NCBI GenBank assembly: GCA_964462945.1
Contig: CAYWZW010000028.1
Location: forward strand, 1-60,195
Direction: 5' to 3'
DNA length: 60,195 bases
Source of the DNA: GCA-020343675 sp964462945
Lineage (GTDB): Bacteria > Planctomycetota > Phycisphaerae > Sedimentisphaerales > Anaerobacaceae
In this document: positions 9,181 to 17,929 of the stretch, piece by piece
Layout: each line of letters opens with the position of its first letter
Numbering within the stretch: position 1 is the stretch's first letter
Program-made: the position numbers and the translations under genes
Notes under the pieces: model-generated
Seen by the model: only the letters and a program-made list of their open reading frames with translations
Databases searched by the model: none
What the model was told of the DNA's origin: nothing

Positions 9181-10047
9181 ATGGCAAGGCTCAGTTTCAA
9201 ACCGATTTTCAGTATAGTTCTGCTTGCAGCGGTTTCTTTATCTTTTTCAGGTTGTTCGGGAGCGCTGGAGCAGCAATCGCAAGCAGTACGGGTCTCTCCA
9301 GTTTCCGACGAATACAAGTTATCGCAGAGATTGGAGGGCAAGACTTACATTCTCCTGGCGGAGACCAGCACCGGACAGGAGCAGCATAGAAGCACAGTCT
9401 CTGATTCCTTGGCACGGGCGCTGAAGGAGAACTGGAAGGAGCTGGACCATGAGAAAGACTTGATCGATATCCCGTTCCTGGACTTTGACGACGAATCGCA
9501 GATACGACCCGTATGCAGCGAAAGACTCGAGGTCCTGTCGTTCACGGACCTTGTCAACAAACTGAACGAAAAGGACCTCTGCCAGAAACATGCGGAGATG
9601 ATGAAATTCTACGAGGAAAACGGAATGTTCAGAAAATCGGACCTTGAATTCCTGGCCAAAGAAATCGGGGCCGACTATCTCGTATTGCCTTGCTTGCTGG
9701 ATATCAAACGATGGAGCCAGGGGAGACTCTCGGTATTCGGCACCAAGTTCCTGAATACCCAAATCGTCAGCGGGATGCTGGGGATGGAGATCTGGGATAC
9801 CAGGACGGGGCACAAAGTCTTTAGCGCAACGTCCGATGTGACTATGGCCAGCGAGAAAATCAAAGAAGAGCCGATGTCTATGGAAGAGGCTTTTCAGAAG
9901 GCCTGGCTGGGGATCATGAAGGAGCTGCCGGGACAGGTTCCCGCGAGCACAGCAAGCGTCGAAGCGGAAGTCCCCGGCTCGTTGGCCGAGGGCGAGCAGG
10001 CCGATTCGGGCAACTCGACGAACGAGGGATGGACCAAAGCTGGGTAG
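9181..10047 (+). CDS. lipoprotein of unknown function
   Basis: A 288-residue protein with a textbook lipoprotein signal (basic start, hydrophobic IFSIVLLAAVSL, lipobox FSGC). The ATG at 9181 is preceded by AGAGAGGTGG at good spacing; an upstream in-frame ATG at 9130 would bury the signal peptide. The mature part has a small alpha/beta look: EGKTYILLAETSTG, a long charged helix, IGADYLVLPCLLDIKR, and a MEIWDTRTGHKVFSA strand near the C-terminus. The pattern of a nucleotide-free alpha/beta core reporting a tagged state resembles CsgG/LpoB-like periplasmic lipoproteins, but this is a weak analogy. It is followed by a hydrolase lipoprotein and a small lipoprotein, probably one unit. Confidence 0.75.
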   Translation: MARLSFKPIFSIVLLAAVSLSFSGCSGALEQQSQAVRVSPVSDEYKLSQRLEGKTYILLAETSTGQEQHRSTVSDSLARALKENWKELDHEKDLIDIPFLDFDDESQIRPVCSERLEVLSFTDLVNKLNEKDLCQKHAEMMKFYEENGMFRKSDLEFLAKEIGADYLVLPCLLDIKRWSQGRLSVFGTKFLNTQIVSGMLGMEIWDTRTGHKVFSATSDVTMASEKIKEEPMSMEEAFQKAWLGIMKELPGQVPASTASVEAEVPGSLAEGEQADSGNSTNEGWTKAG

Positions 10048-10174
10048 CTTGAGTTCTGCCAGCAGGAGTGTCGGGGTGACTGGTTTTTCAAAAATGCACG
10101 GTCTGGAAAAGCCGGAAGATGTGTCGCACCCCCAATGATCGAAGTGGCCCGTCAAAACGCAATCGGGGGATCCC

Positions 10175-11161
10175 ATGAAGTCTGGTGACGTCGTCAAGTC
10201 AATACTGGTTTTGAGCGTGGGATTGTTCTGCTCATGTGCACACTACCAATGTGACCCGGCTTATGTCGGCCCGAAGACCAGAAATGCCCAGATGCTCGAA
10301 TACTACGGCTATCCCGAGCAGGCTATCGAAGCGAACGTTGGGATCATCCGTGAGAAGAAGCGCTATGTCATCGAGAGAGTGGAGTTTTCTTCGGCGTTGA
10401 ATGTCTTCGGGACGGAGAACATCAAGGTCGATTTCTACGTGCAGAAAAAGAAGGGGAAATTTCCGACGGTACTCATTTTGCCCATAGCGGGCGGAGTCGA
10501 TTTCTGTGTAGAGAGTTTTGCCCGGCACTTTGCGTCTCATGGTGTCAATTGTGCCATTGTGCACAACCGGCGGGTTGACTTAGACGCCATTGCCAGTGCC
10601 CAGGAAGTTGAGGATTACCTCAGACAAGCGGTCTTGGACAGCAGACAAGTGCTGGACTACTTAGTCGAACGAGAGGAAGTTGACAGCAGTAAGCTTGGCT
10701 GTTTCGGGGTAAGCCTCGGCGGCATAAAGGCGAGCCTTGTAGCAGGTGTGGACGAACGGCTGAAGTGCAGTGTAATAGTTCTTGCCGGCGGCAGTATGGC
10801 CGACATCGCTCTGGGCTCCAAATTGGGCGGTCTCAGAGACTACATAAAAGGGCTCACCGAAATGGGGGTCAGCTCAGATGTAATCCGCGCTGAGCTGTCG
10901 GACAAGGTGGCGACAGACCCTCTGGCGTTGGCAGGATACATGGATGCCAAAGACGTCTTGATGTACATCGCGGCGTTTGACAATGCTGTTCCCAGGAAAT
11001 GCGGCGACAAACTGTGGAGAGCCATTGGAAAGCCGGAGGTGGTTTATCTGTTCTCGGGTCATTTTACGTCGTTATTGTATTTGCCGTGTGTGGAACGAGA
11101 ATCGCTGAGCTTCTTCAAGAGGAAGTTTCAAATTAGCAGCAGTTTTCGGTACGCTGATTGA
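10175..11161 (+). CDS. alpha/beta hydrolase lipoprotein
   Basis: A 328-residue predicted lipoprotein (GLFCSC, cysteine 21) carrying an alpha/beta hydrolase fold. The nucleophile elbow GCFGVSLGG places the serine at residue 180. An aspartate in AAFDNAVP and a histidine in LFSGHFTS complete a plausible triad. A GGGGGA sequence precedes the start. The small-molecule ester or peptide substrate is unknown; the fold resembles dienelactone-hydrolase/acetyl-xylan-esterase relatives. It sits between two other lipoprotein genes, and the next gene starts seven bases after its stop, pointing to a co-transcribed envelope-associated set. Confidence 0.78.
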   Translation: MKSGDVVKSILVLSVGLFCSCAHYQCDPAYVGPKTRNAQMLEYYGYPEQAIEANVGIIREKKRYVIERVEFSSALNVFGTENIKVDFYVQKKKGKFPTVLILPIAGGVDFCVESFARHFASHGVNCAIVHNRRVDLDAIASAQEVEDYLRQAVLDSRQVLDYLVEREEVDSSKLGCFGVSLGGIKASLVAGVDERLKCSVIVLAGGSMADIALGSKLGGLRDYIKGLTEMGVSSDVIRAELSDKVATDPLALAGYMDAKDVLMYIAAFDNAVPRKCGDKLWRAIGKPEVVYLFSGHFTSLLYLPCVERESLSFFKRKFQISSSFRYAD

Positions 11162-11167
11162 ATCCAA

Positions 11168-11623
11168 ATGCGGTGCTTAATCCTATTTCTTGTTCTGCTG
11201 TTAGCTGGTTGTAAAGCAGGTACCGTAGAAGGCTTGAGTCTGACTCTGGGTTCCTACGAACGCGGCTTATGGTTCGACCACGACCAGAAGAAACATCAAC
11301 CCAAGGGGGTTGGCTTGAAGTTTGACATTGTCGCCGGGCAAATGATTCGTCCGGTCCCGAAATTTTGGGAGGCCTCTAGTAATCCATGGCAAGGAGACGA
11401 ACCCTGGTTTGTTATCCGAACTCCCATGATAGGGCCGTACATGTCGTTAGCCGTTGGTGACCTGGGCGCGTACTGTGGCTTCAAGACTTTCAGGGTAGAG
11501 AATGAACACCGTTCTCGGGACAGATACGGCAGATGGATGCATGAAAGTGAATTTCCGGAGCCCAATGACGTCCATGTCTATCTCCAGCCGAGCGCATCTC
11601 TAAGAAGAACCAGATGGAAATGA
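11168..11623 (+). CDS. small lipoprotein of unknown function
   Basis: A 151-residue protein beginning MRCLILFLVLLLAGC, a clear lipoprotein signal with the cysteine at residue 15. The mature part is rich in aromatic and glycine residues and contains GPYMSLAVGDLGAYCGFKTFRV, suggesting a small beta structure. There is no clear ribosome binding site, but the start is only six bases past the previous stop, so translational coupling is likely. I recognise no family. Confidence 0.65.
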   Translation: MRCLILFLVLLLAGCKAGTVEGLSLTLGSYERGLWFDHDQKKHQPKGVGLKFDIVAGQMIRPVPKFWEASSNPWQGDEPWFVIRTPMIGPYMSLAVGDLGAYCGFKTFRVENEHRSRDRYGRWMHESEFPEPNDVHVYLQPSASLRRTRWK

Positions 11624-11681
11624 CACGGGGCGATGGGTGGCAGCCTCAAAGCCGAAGGCTTTGGGGATGGCCGGCCTCTCC

Positions 11682-12683
11682 TTAATTCGCCTCACTTGGT
11701 TCAATGCCGAAATGTTTCAGCACCCAGTCAACCTGGTCCTCTATTATCTGAGGGCTATTGCGGCCGCCCGTCTTGTAGTCTTCTCGCAGTTTCAGAACGA
11801 CTTGAAGTCCGAGCTTGTCGGTCTTTTCTTTGAGCAGGAAGCCGAACTTCGGATGGTGGATGTGCCGCTCGGGCGTCGAGTTGGAAGGCAGCGGCTCGTT
11901 CGCCTGTGGGTAGAACAAGTACAGCGGCGGGTCGTCGGCCGTCGCGTGGTTGATAATCGACGCATCCTCAAACAGCTTGATTAGCTCAGGCCGGCTGAGA
12001 TCCTTGTCGTTTTTCATACCGTACAGCAGGACGAGCGCCTCGTGAACTTGGTCGGTGTCGAACAGCTTCTGGATCACGCGGGGGTCGTAGGACGTCTGCC
12101 CGGCGACGCTGACGGCGCAGGTGATGCGGGTGGATTGGCGAGCGACCGGATCGTTGCTTGCCGGATCGGCTAAATCATCGTGATACAGCAGCCACATGGA
12201 GATGCCCGCTCCTGCGGAGCCCCCGCCGCACGCGATTCGCGCCGGGTCGATATTGTACTGCTTCGCTCGATGCCGAATGGTTTGCAGACCCCGCGCCGCA
12301 TCGAGCATCTGCATCGGGTACGGCCCGACGTCGGTCAGCCGGTAGTTCATCGAGGCAAACGAGACGCCGTGCCGGGCAAAGCGTTGGATCATCGCCGCGT
12401 CAACCGCGCGTTTGTCCCCGCCGCGAAAACCTCCGCCGTGAATCCAGATAAACAGCGGCGTGGGCTTTTCGCTCTCCACCAGGTACAAATCGAAGGCCTG
12501 TTTCTCGTGCTGCCCGGACTTTTCATCCTGATGAGTGGGGGCTACTTTCTGATTCGGCCGCCGCGCTGCGTCAGGCTTCGCCTCGTCACGTGCGGCTTCT
12601 GTGGAGCCTACCGCCTTCGCTTGCGAGCAGACTAACGCTGCAAGCACGACTGCCGCGACTAATATTGTTCGTCCGTCTCTCAT
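11682..12683 (-). CDS. exported alpha/beta hydrolase (esterase/lipase, Aes/BD-FAE type)
   Basis: A 333-residue secreted esterase. The start at 12683 is set by GGAGG eight bases upstream and is followed by a signal peptide (ILVAAVVLAALVCSQAKA). The oxyanion-hole motif IWIHGGGFRGGDK and nucleophile motif CGGGSAGAGIS mark the hormone-sensitive-lipase/BD-FAE group, which often deacetylates plant polysaccharides. The C-terminal HHPKFGF supplies a candidate catalytic histidine. It lies next to an exported PQQ propeller on the same strand (26-base gap), probably one unit. The substrate is not shown by the sequence. Confidence 0.85.
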   Translation of the reverse strand: MRDGRTILVAAVVLAALVCSQAKAVGSTEAARDEAKPDAARRPNQKVAPTHQDEKSGQHEKQAFDLYLVESEKPTPLFIWIHGGGFRGGDKRAVDAAMIQRFARHGVSFASMNYRLTDVGPYPMQMLDAARGLQTIRHRAKQYNIDPARIACGGGSAGAGISMWLLYHDDLADPASNDPVARQSTRITCAVSVAGQTSYDPRVIQKLFDTDQVHEALVLLYGMKNDKDLSRPELIKLFEDASIINHATADDPPLYLFYPQANEPLPSNSTPERHIHHPKFGFLLKEKTDKLGLQVVLKLREDYKTGGRNSPQIIEDQVDWVLKHFGIEPSEAN

Positions 12684-12708
12684 TGTGCTGACCTCCAATT
12701 CGTATGGA

Positions 12709-14037
12709 TCAGTGTTCTTTTACATCATAACACCAGATTACATCGTGATATCGAAGATAGAGCCGGCCATTCAGCAGGACCGGATGCGCCCAGGCATCGT
12801 AAACCCGCTCGGCCAACAGGCGAAAACGTCCCACTATTTCCAGGCCGTCAGGCTTCGGCTTTAAGAGGGCCGCCGTGCCGCTCTCGTCCAGGCAGTAGAG
12901 CCGCTCGTCCGCGTAGATTGCCGCTCCGGTAGTAAGGTCTTTAAGCTCGTACTTAGTCTTGCCCGTCCGCCAATCGACGCCGAACCACCACTTCGACGTT
13001 TTGTAGCCGGCGGCGAAGAGAGTGCCATCGACAAGCACGGCCCCGCCGGTTACCGTGTCGAGGGGCGCTGTCCACAGATGTTCTGCGGTCACGCCCTGGC
13101 CGTCGGCCGCAAGCTGGTAAGCTCGGCCAAGCTCGGCGTACGGAGTCACGTAGAATACGCGACCGTCGCCGTACACGGGGGTTGACACGTTTGTGCCGTA
13201 TGGATTGTTCAAAGGGACCGTCCAGAGAAGCCCGCCGGTATCGGCATCGACGCCGAAGCCGTGAGTTGATGAGCAGTTGGTAATCAGCCTGCGTCCGGCG
13301 TGCCGCAGGAGGATCGGAGAAGAATGCGAAGTGCGGTCGTCGCCGAGCGGCTCGGTCGTCCACACTGTCTGGCCGGTCCGCTTGTCCAGCGCCGCCATCA
13401 GGGCTTTCCTGCCGCCCGGTGTCACGATCAGATGCGGGTCATCCACCAGCAGACATTCGCTCAAGGCCCACGTGATATTCTTGCCTGCGAACCGCTCAAG
13501 GATATTGTCGGCCCAAAGCTCCCGGCCCGACGCTGCATCCAGGCAGGCGACGCGTCCGTGGGCATTCATCTGGTACAATCGCCCTTCGGAGAAGGCACAG
13601 CAAGCGCGTGCCCCGGGGTAGGGCCCCTTCCAGGCTCGGCCGTTTTTGGATCGCCACTGAACGTTCCCGTTCAGGTCCAGGGCGTACACGACCAAATCGT
13701 CACCCACGTCGCCGGTAATGTACAGCCGTTCACCCACGATGATGGGTGAAGACCAGCCGGTTCCGAGACCCTCGATCTTCCACAGCAGTTTCGGCCCACC
13801 TTGAGGCCAGCTTGACAGCAGGCCTTTCTCATCCGAAATGCTGTCTCGGCGCGGGCCTCGCCACTGGGGCCAGCCCGGCTCCGGCGAGGCAATCAGCCCG
13901 TCAGGACTCGCCGGCGAAGCAATGACTGGAGCCGTCAACAAACATAGAAGTAAACCGCAACCGGCAGCCACCAGTGGTCGATTTTGAGCTTCAAGGCAGC
14001 CCCGCTTGGCACCGCTACGCCTTCTCATAAGTGACAT
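12709..14037 (-). CDS. exported PQQ-like beta-propeller protein
   Basis: A protein of about 440 residues made of repeated propeller blades: WPQWRGPRRDSIS near the start, then GLGTGWSSPIIVGERLYITG, VYALDLNGNVQW, VACLDAASGRELW, MAALDKRTGQTVW and similar units. These match the PQQ enzyme repeat/BamB-like scaffold common in planctomycetes. A signal peptide (LLLCLLTAPVIASPA) is present. Start codons at 14037 and 14028 are both possible; AAGGA is better spaced for 14028. No calcium/PQQ catalytic set is evident, so it may be a binding scaffold and not a dehydrogenase. Bases 14038-14339 hold no supported gene. Confidence 0.82.
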   Translation of the reverse strand: MSLMRRRSGAKRGCLEAQNRPLVAAGCGLLLCLLTAPVIASPASPDGLIASPEPGWPQWRGPRRDSISDEKGLLSSWPQGGPKLLWKIEGLGTGWSSPIIVGERLYITGDVGDDLVVYALDLNGNVQWRSKNGRAWKGPYPGARACCAFSEGRLYQMNAHGRVACLDAASGRELWADNILERFAGKNITWALSECLLVDDPHLIVTPGGRKALMAALDKRTGQTVWTTEPLGDDRTSHSSPILLRHAGRRLITNCSSTHGFGVDADTGGLLWTVPLNNPYGTNVSTPVYGDGRVFYVTPYAELGRAYQLAADGQGVTAEHLWTAPLDTVTGGAVLVDGTLFAAGYKTSKWWFGVDWRTGKTKYELKDLTTGAAIYADERLYCLDESGTAALLKPKPDGLEIVGRFRLLAERVYDAWAHPVLLNGRLYLRYHDVIWCYDVKEH

Positions 14038-14339
14038 GTTCCTTTCATCTTGCGGCAACGTGCAGACCTGTTGCACGTTTACGACGGCAACGATTTTACC
14101 CTGGCCTCTTGTATGTGGCAAGCCTCCGCAGACAACCGCTTCGCTCCGGCAAAGGCTTGCCTGGAGAATGCAAAATTGAGCGAGCTGCTGTTGCACTACC
14201 GTAATACCGCAATTGTGACATCTTGTTTGGTGGAGAAGGTTTTCAAAGCAGTTCTGGAGTTTTCAAATATTGTCCGGTAGAATACAGTTCGTCGTGCGAG
14301 CAGGCCGACGCAACGCGCAATACGAGATAGGAGTCGCTG

Positions 14340-14687
14340 ATGGGGCCGCATGAAACTCGAAATTCCCCGCCGCCGGCGGGGCTTAAGGTTGAGTACGGAA
14401 TGGATGTCACCTTGGTGACATTTGAAGACGAACGAATCGTCGATGAAGTGCAGATCCGGGAGCTTCAGGAGTCCTTTCGGAAGGTCATCGAGAGAAACGA
14501 GAATAAGAAGCTCGTTCTGAATTTCGTCAACGTGGAGTTTATGACCTCGGCCCTTTTGGGTCTGCTGGTCCGAGTCCATAAGAGGGTGTGTGAATCAGGC
14601 GGCCGGCTGCAATTGTCCAATCTGGACCCCAATATTCGCAAAGTCTTCGAAATCACACAACTGACGAAAGTTTTTGATATATCGTAG
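14340..14687 (+). CDS. STAS-domain anti-sigma factor antagonist
   Basis: A 115-residue cytosolic protein matching SpoIIAA/RsbV-like antagonists: strand-helix pattern LVLNFVNVEFMTSALLGLL with the phosphorylatable serine at residue 70, then GGRLQLSNLDPNIRKVFEITQL. Dephosphorylated, such proteins bind an RsbW-type kinase and free a sigma factor. The ATG is preceded by TAGGAG at six bases. No partner kinase, phosphatase or sigma factor lies in the window, so its circuit is elsewhere. A terminator follows within 30 bases. Confidence 0.88.
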   Translation: MGPHETRNSPPPAGLKVEYGMDVTLVTFEDERIVDEVQIRELQESFRKVIERNENKKLVLNFVNVEFMTSALLGLLVRVHKRVCESGGRLQLSNLDPNIRKVFEITQLTKVFDIS

Positions 14688-14714
14688 GAATAAGGAAGCT
14701 CTAAACTCGAACCC

Positions 14715-14743
14715 ACCTGCCGGCTGTCGGGCAGGTTTGTTTA
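14715..14743 (+). terminator. intrinsic terminator after the STAS gene
   Basis: ACCTGCC (14715-14721) pairs with GGCAGGT (14730-14736) around a GC-rich loop, followed by TTGTTTA. Only 12 bases separate the hairpin from the stop of the convergent cytochrome gene, so it may serve both strands. Confidence 0.6.
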
Positions 14744-14747
14744 GGAT

Positions 14748-16346
14748 TTAGGATTTCGCAGCCAGAGGAGCATCCGCTTCGGCGATGACAGCCGGTGCGC
14801 ATTGGCCTGTCTTGTTCCACGCTTCGTACAAACGTTTGCCCCAGTCGTCGGTCCTGTTCTCCTCCGCAAGAAACTGGATATATTCCCAGGAGGCGGACTG
14901 GTACATCAGATTCACAACGATCCTGGCGCAGCCGGCCGGCGGCTCCAGCGGCACATCATCCCAATGCTGGCCGTCGGCGTACGCCGCGCCGACCGGTTGA
15001 GAAAGATGCTCCGCGAAGGTGCTGTTCTTGAAGCCTTTCGGGGGGATACGGTTATCCTTGGCGATAACGTCATTGAGCACGAAGTGGAAGGATTTTCCCG
15101 GCTTCTTGCCGCACTTTTTGGCCTGCGCCTCGCTGATGGCCGGAAGACATTCGTAAACGCGGGTCTGTTCGGGATCGAGCAGCGTGGGAGCGGATACCGG
15201 CTGGCCGAGAATCGTATCTTCTCTGGGGCCGTACCTGCCGATTTCCTTCAGCAGCGTGCCCGACGAATCGAAGAACTTGACGTTGACCCACATCCTGCGT
15301 CCTTCCGGGTAGCCGGTGGGCAGCTTGTGGCCGGTCAGGTTGGTGATCCGCAGGACGGCTTTTCCCGGCCCAGATGATTCGACGGCCAGTGACGCCGCCG
15401 TCTTGAGGAATTCCGCGGTCCGCTGTTTGCCCATTTCGACGGCTTTGCGGTCCATATCTTTGCCGTTCCACAGCAGGAAGGTGGCGTCCTGGACCCAGGT
15501 CGAGCCGCCGAGGGGACCGTGCATCACAAAATAATCACGCTTGAGACTGCCGAAACGCGATGCCTCGCCTCCGCCCTCGACGGTGGGGTAATGGCAGGAC
15601 TGACAGCTTCCTTTGCGGCCCTGGGGGGCGAATTCGCTCAGCGTCCACTCGCTGTAGGTCCTTTCGATATGCCCGAACGTATGCGGGGGCGCGGTGTTGA
15701 CGTCCTGGACCTGGAAGGGGTTCGAGGTGTCATGGCAGGTTGCACACAGATTGGCGGAGGCATGATACTCGGATTTCTTCACGTTGTGGGGCATCGCGCC
15801 TTCGCCGTCGCCGTAGGGTCCGCGGACCGTGTTGGCGGGATCGGCCACCATCATGGCGTTGCCGTAACCCGGCGGCACGTGCTTAATGAGCTTGCGGGCC
15901 TCATCCGAGAGCGGGTCCATGAGCCGGTGGCAAATATCACAGCTTACTCCGTGCAGGTCCTCCTGGTTTAGGGCGGAGCCATCGGCCGGCTTTGAGCGGT
16001 CCTCGAGCCAGCCGCGGGGAGCGTGACAGCGCAGACAGAATTCCCCCACCCCTGCGATGTCCTGGTTGGCAATCGTCAGTGCGGCCCGAAACACGGGGTC
16101 TCTGGCCGCCTGCGACATCATGCCGCTTTGCCAGGACAGGTATGGATCGGCGGGGCCGTTCCTGGTTCGCGAGTGACACATCTGACACTGCTGAACCTTG
16201 ACAAACTCAACTCCCGATTCTTTCGGCTGCATGCCCGGCAGGAACACCGCTGTCCCGGGCGAAGCCGAGGGATTGGCGCCGGCCTGCGAAGTCAGCGCCA
16301 GGACAATACAAACGCCTGCGATTCTCGTCGAAGTTGAGCGGCTCAT
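14748..16346 (-). CDS. exported five-haem cytochrome c
   Basis: A 532-residue periplasmic electron-transfer protein with a signal peptide and five CXXCH haem motifs: C54-C57-H58, C104-C107-H108, C136-C139-H140, C201-C204-H205 and C248-C251-H252, all in the first half. The second half (about 270-520) is haem-free and beta-rich, with VLRITNLTGHKLPTGYPEGR, a pattern seen in multihaem cytochromes related to the cytochrome c-554 type. It probably carries electrons for respiration, but the partner is unknown; no oxidoreductase gene adjoins it. A long perfect palindrome begins 25 bases upstream of its start. Confidence 0.87.
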   Translation of the reverse strand: MSRSTSTRIAGVCIVLALTSQAGANPSASPGTAVFLPGMQPKESGVEFVKVQQCQMCHSRTRNGPADPYLSWQSGMMSQAARDPVFRAALTIANQDIAGVGEFCLRCHAPRGWLEDRSKPADGSALNQEDLHGVSCDICHRLMDPLSDEARKLIKHVPPGYGNAMMVADPANTVRGPYGDGEGAMPHNVKKSEYHASANLCATCHDTSNPFQVQDVNTAPPHTFGHIERTYSEWTLSEFAPQGRKGSCQSCHYPTVEGGGEASRFGSLKRDYFVMHGPLGGSTWVQDATFLLWNGKDMDRKAVEMGKQRTAEFLKTAASLAVESSGPGKAVLRITNLTGHKLPTGYPEGRRMWVNVKFFDSSGTLLKEIGRYGPREDTILGQPVSAPTLLDPEQTRVYECLPAISEAQAKKCGKKPGKSFHFVLNDVIAKDNRIPPKGFKNSTFAEHLSQPVGAAYADGQHWDDVPLEPPAGCARIVVNLMYQSASWEYIQFLAEENRTDDWGKRLYEAWNKTGQCAPAVIAEADAPLAAKS

Positions 16347-16370
16347 AATCTACCTCCGAGCACGAAAAAT

Positions 16371-16410
16371 CAAGAATCAATCCGCCTGACGTCTGGCGGA
16401 TTGATTCTTG
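16371..16410. repeat. 40-bp perfect palindrome (REP-like) between divergent genes
   Basis: CAAGAATCAATCCGCC (16371-16386), centre TGACGTCT, and GGCGGATTGATTCTTG (16395-16410) form a perfect 16-bp stem. An A-rich run precedes it and a T-rich run follows, so it could terminate transcription from either side, yet it sits in the 5' region of the cytochrome gene. Its inner core matches the palindrome inside pncB (684-705). A second small palindrome, ATGCAA-TCC-TTGCAT, lies at 16454-16468; the rest of 16411-16584 shows nothing else. Confidence 0.7.
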
Positions 16411-16584
16411 CATTTTCTCACGAAACTACCCGAAAGTAAACCGCTAAATTCAGATGCAATCCTTGCATTTTTCCTGCAGAACCTATATTATCTCGTCGCC
16501 CGATGAAACCGCCGATGTGGGTGAGCAAATTCATGCGGAAATCTCAGGGCGAATTGTCGTTAGGCGTAAGGAAAGGAAGTTTGG

Positions 16585-17922
16585 ATGAGTGGATTTGCGG
16601 TTGTAACGGCGTTTGTTTGTAGTTGTTTGACTTTTGCTTCTGCGGGTGCGTCCGGCGTGTCTGATAGCGAGTGCTGGCCCGCATGGCGGGGGCCGGATTA
16701 CACGGGCGTATCGCCGAAAGGCAATCCGCCGGTGACCTGGAGCGAATCAGAGAATGTCAAATGGAAGATCACGCTGACAGGAGACGGCTCAAACTCATCT
16801 CCAGTTATCTGGGAAAACAAGATATTCTTCCAAGAGGCGGTCAAGACCGACCTGCAAGGCAAACCTCCGGCGACGAATGGTAATTCAGGGGGCGGGAGAG
16901 GCCCCGGCGGCTCGCCTCCGTCGGACGTTTACAGATTCAATCTTGTCTGCGTGGACCGAAACTCGGGAAGCGTATTGTGGCAGAAAACAGTCCGCGAAGA
17001 GCTGCCTCACCAAGGACATCGTGCCGATCACGGCTTTGCCTCATTCTCACCCGTCACGGACGGCAAGTGGGTGTGGGCATACTTTGGGTCGCGGGGACTC
17101 CATTGCCTCGACGTGGACGGCAATCTGAAATGGACCAAAGACCTCGGCAGGATGAACACGGTGATGAGCTTTGGCGAGGGCGGCTCGCTATGCGTGGCGG
17201 GCGAGGCCGCGGTCGTTGTGATGGACCACGACAGCGATTCGGCCGTCTATGCGGTCAACAAAGAAACAGGAGAGCTGATCTGGAAAAAAGATCGTGACGA
17301 GCCTACTTCCTGGGCGACACCGCTGCCTGTTGAAGTGAACGGCAAGATTCAGGTCCTTACCAGTGCAACGAATCTGATTCGCAGTTATGACCTTCAAACG
17401 GGAGAGCTTATCTGGCAATGTGCAGGCCAGACCCGAAACGTGATTCCCTCGCCGGTGGCGGGCTTCGGGATGGTCTATTGCACGAGCGGCTATCGAGGCA
17501 GCTCGTTGCAGGCCATCGAATTAGGTCGTACGGGCGACCTAAGCGGCACCGATGCAGTCAAATGGCATGTCAAGGAAGCGACGCCTTATGTGCCGTCGCC
17601 ACTTCTCTACGGGGATATGCTTTACGTCTGCTCCGGCAATGAAGCCGTCATATCCTGCTATAACGCCAAGACAGGAGAGCCGTACTTCCTCAAAGAAGAG
17701 CTCGAGCAGATCAACGGAATCTACGCCTCCGGCGCCGGTGCGGCCGGCCGGGGGTATTTTGTCGGTCGCAACGGAGTGACATACGTTCTCAAACATTCTC
17801 CCAAATTCGAGGTTCTGGCCGTCAATAAGCTCGATGACAAATTCGATTGCTCGCCTGCTTTTGTGGGCAATGAGTTATATCTTAAAGGCAAGGAGCATCT
17901 CTATTGCCTCGCCAATCCGTAG
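16585..17922 (+). CDS. exported PQQ-like beta-propeller protein
   Basis: A 445-residue secreted propeller with signal peptide (VVTAFVCSCLTFASAGA) followed by CWPAWRGPDYTGVSPKG, the usual N-terminal blade of planctomycete PQQ-like proteins. Later blades include FNLVCVDRNSGSVLWQK, YAVNKETGELIWKK, IRSYDLQTGELIWQC and FEVLAVNKLDDKFDCSPAF. Its role is probably ligand binding or an uncharacterised oxidoreductase. It is a distant paralogue of the protein at 12709-14037. The start ATG follows AAGGAAG. A broken antiporter gene begins eight bases after its stop. Confidence 0.82.
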   Translation: MSGFAVVTAFVCSCLTFASAGASGVSDSECWPAWRGPDYTGVSPKGNPPVTWSESENVKWKITLTGDGSNSSPVIWENKIFFQEAVKTDLQGKPPATNGNSGGGRGPGGSPPSDVYRFNLVCVDRNSGSVLWQKTVREELPHQGHRADHGFASFSPVTDGKWVWAYFGSRGLHCLDVDGNLKWTKDLGRMNTVMSFGEGGSLCVAGEAAVVVMDHDSDSAVYAVNKETGELIWKKDRDEPTSWATPLPVEVNGKIQVLTSATNLIRSYDLQTGELIWQCAGQTRNVIPSPVAGFGMVYCTSGYRGSSLQAIELGRTGDLSGTDAVKWHVKEATPYVPSPLLYGDMLYVCSGNEAVISCYNAKTGEPYFLKEELEQINGIYASGAGAAGRGYFVGRNGVTYVLKHSPKFEVLAVNKLDDKFDCSPAFVGNELYLKGKEHLYCLANP

Positions 17923-17929
17923 TAGAGAA

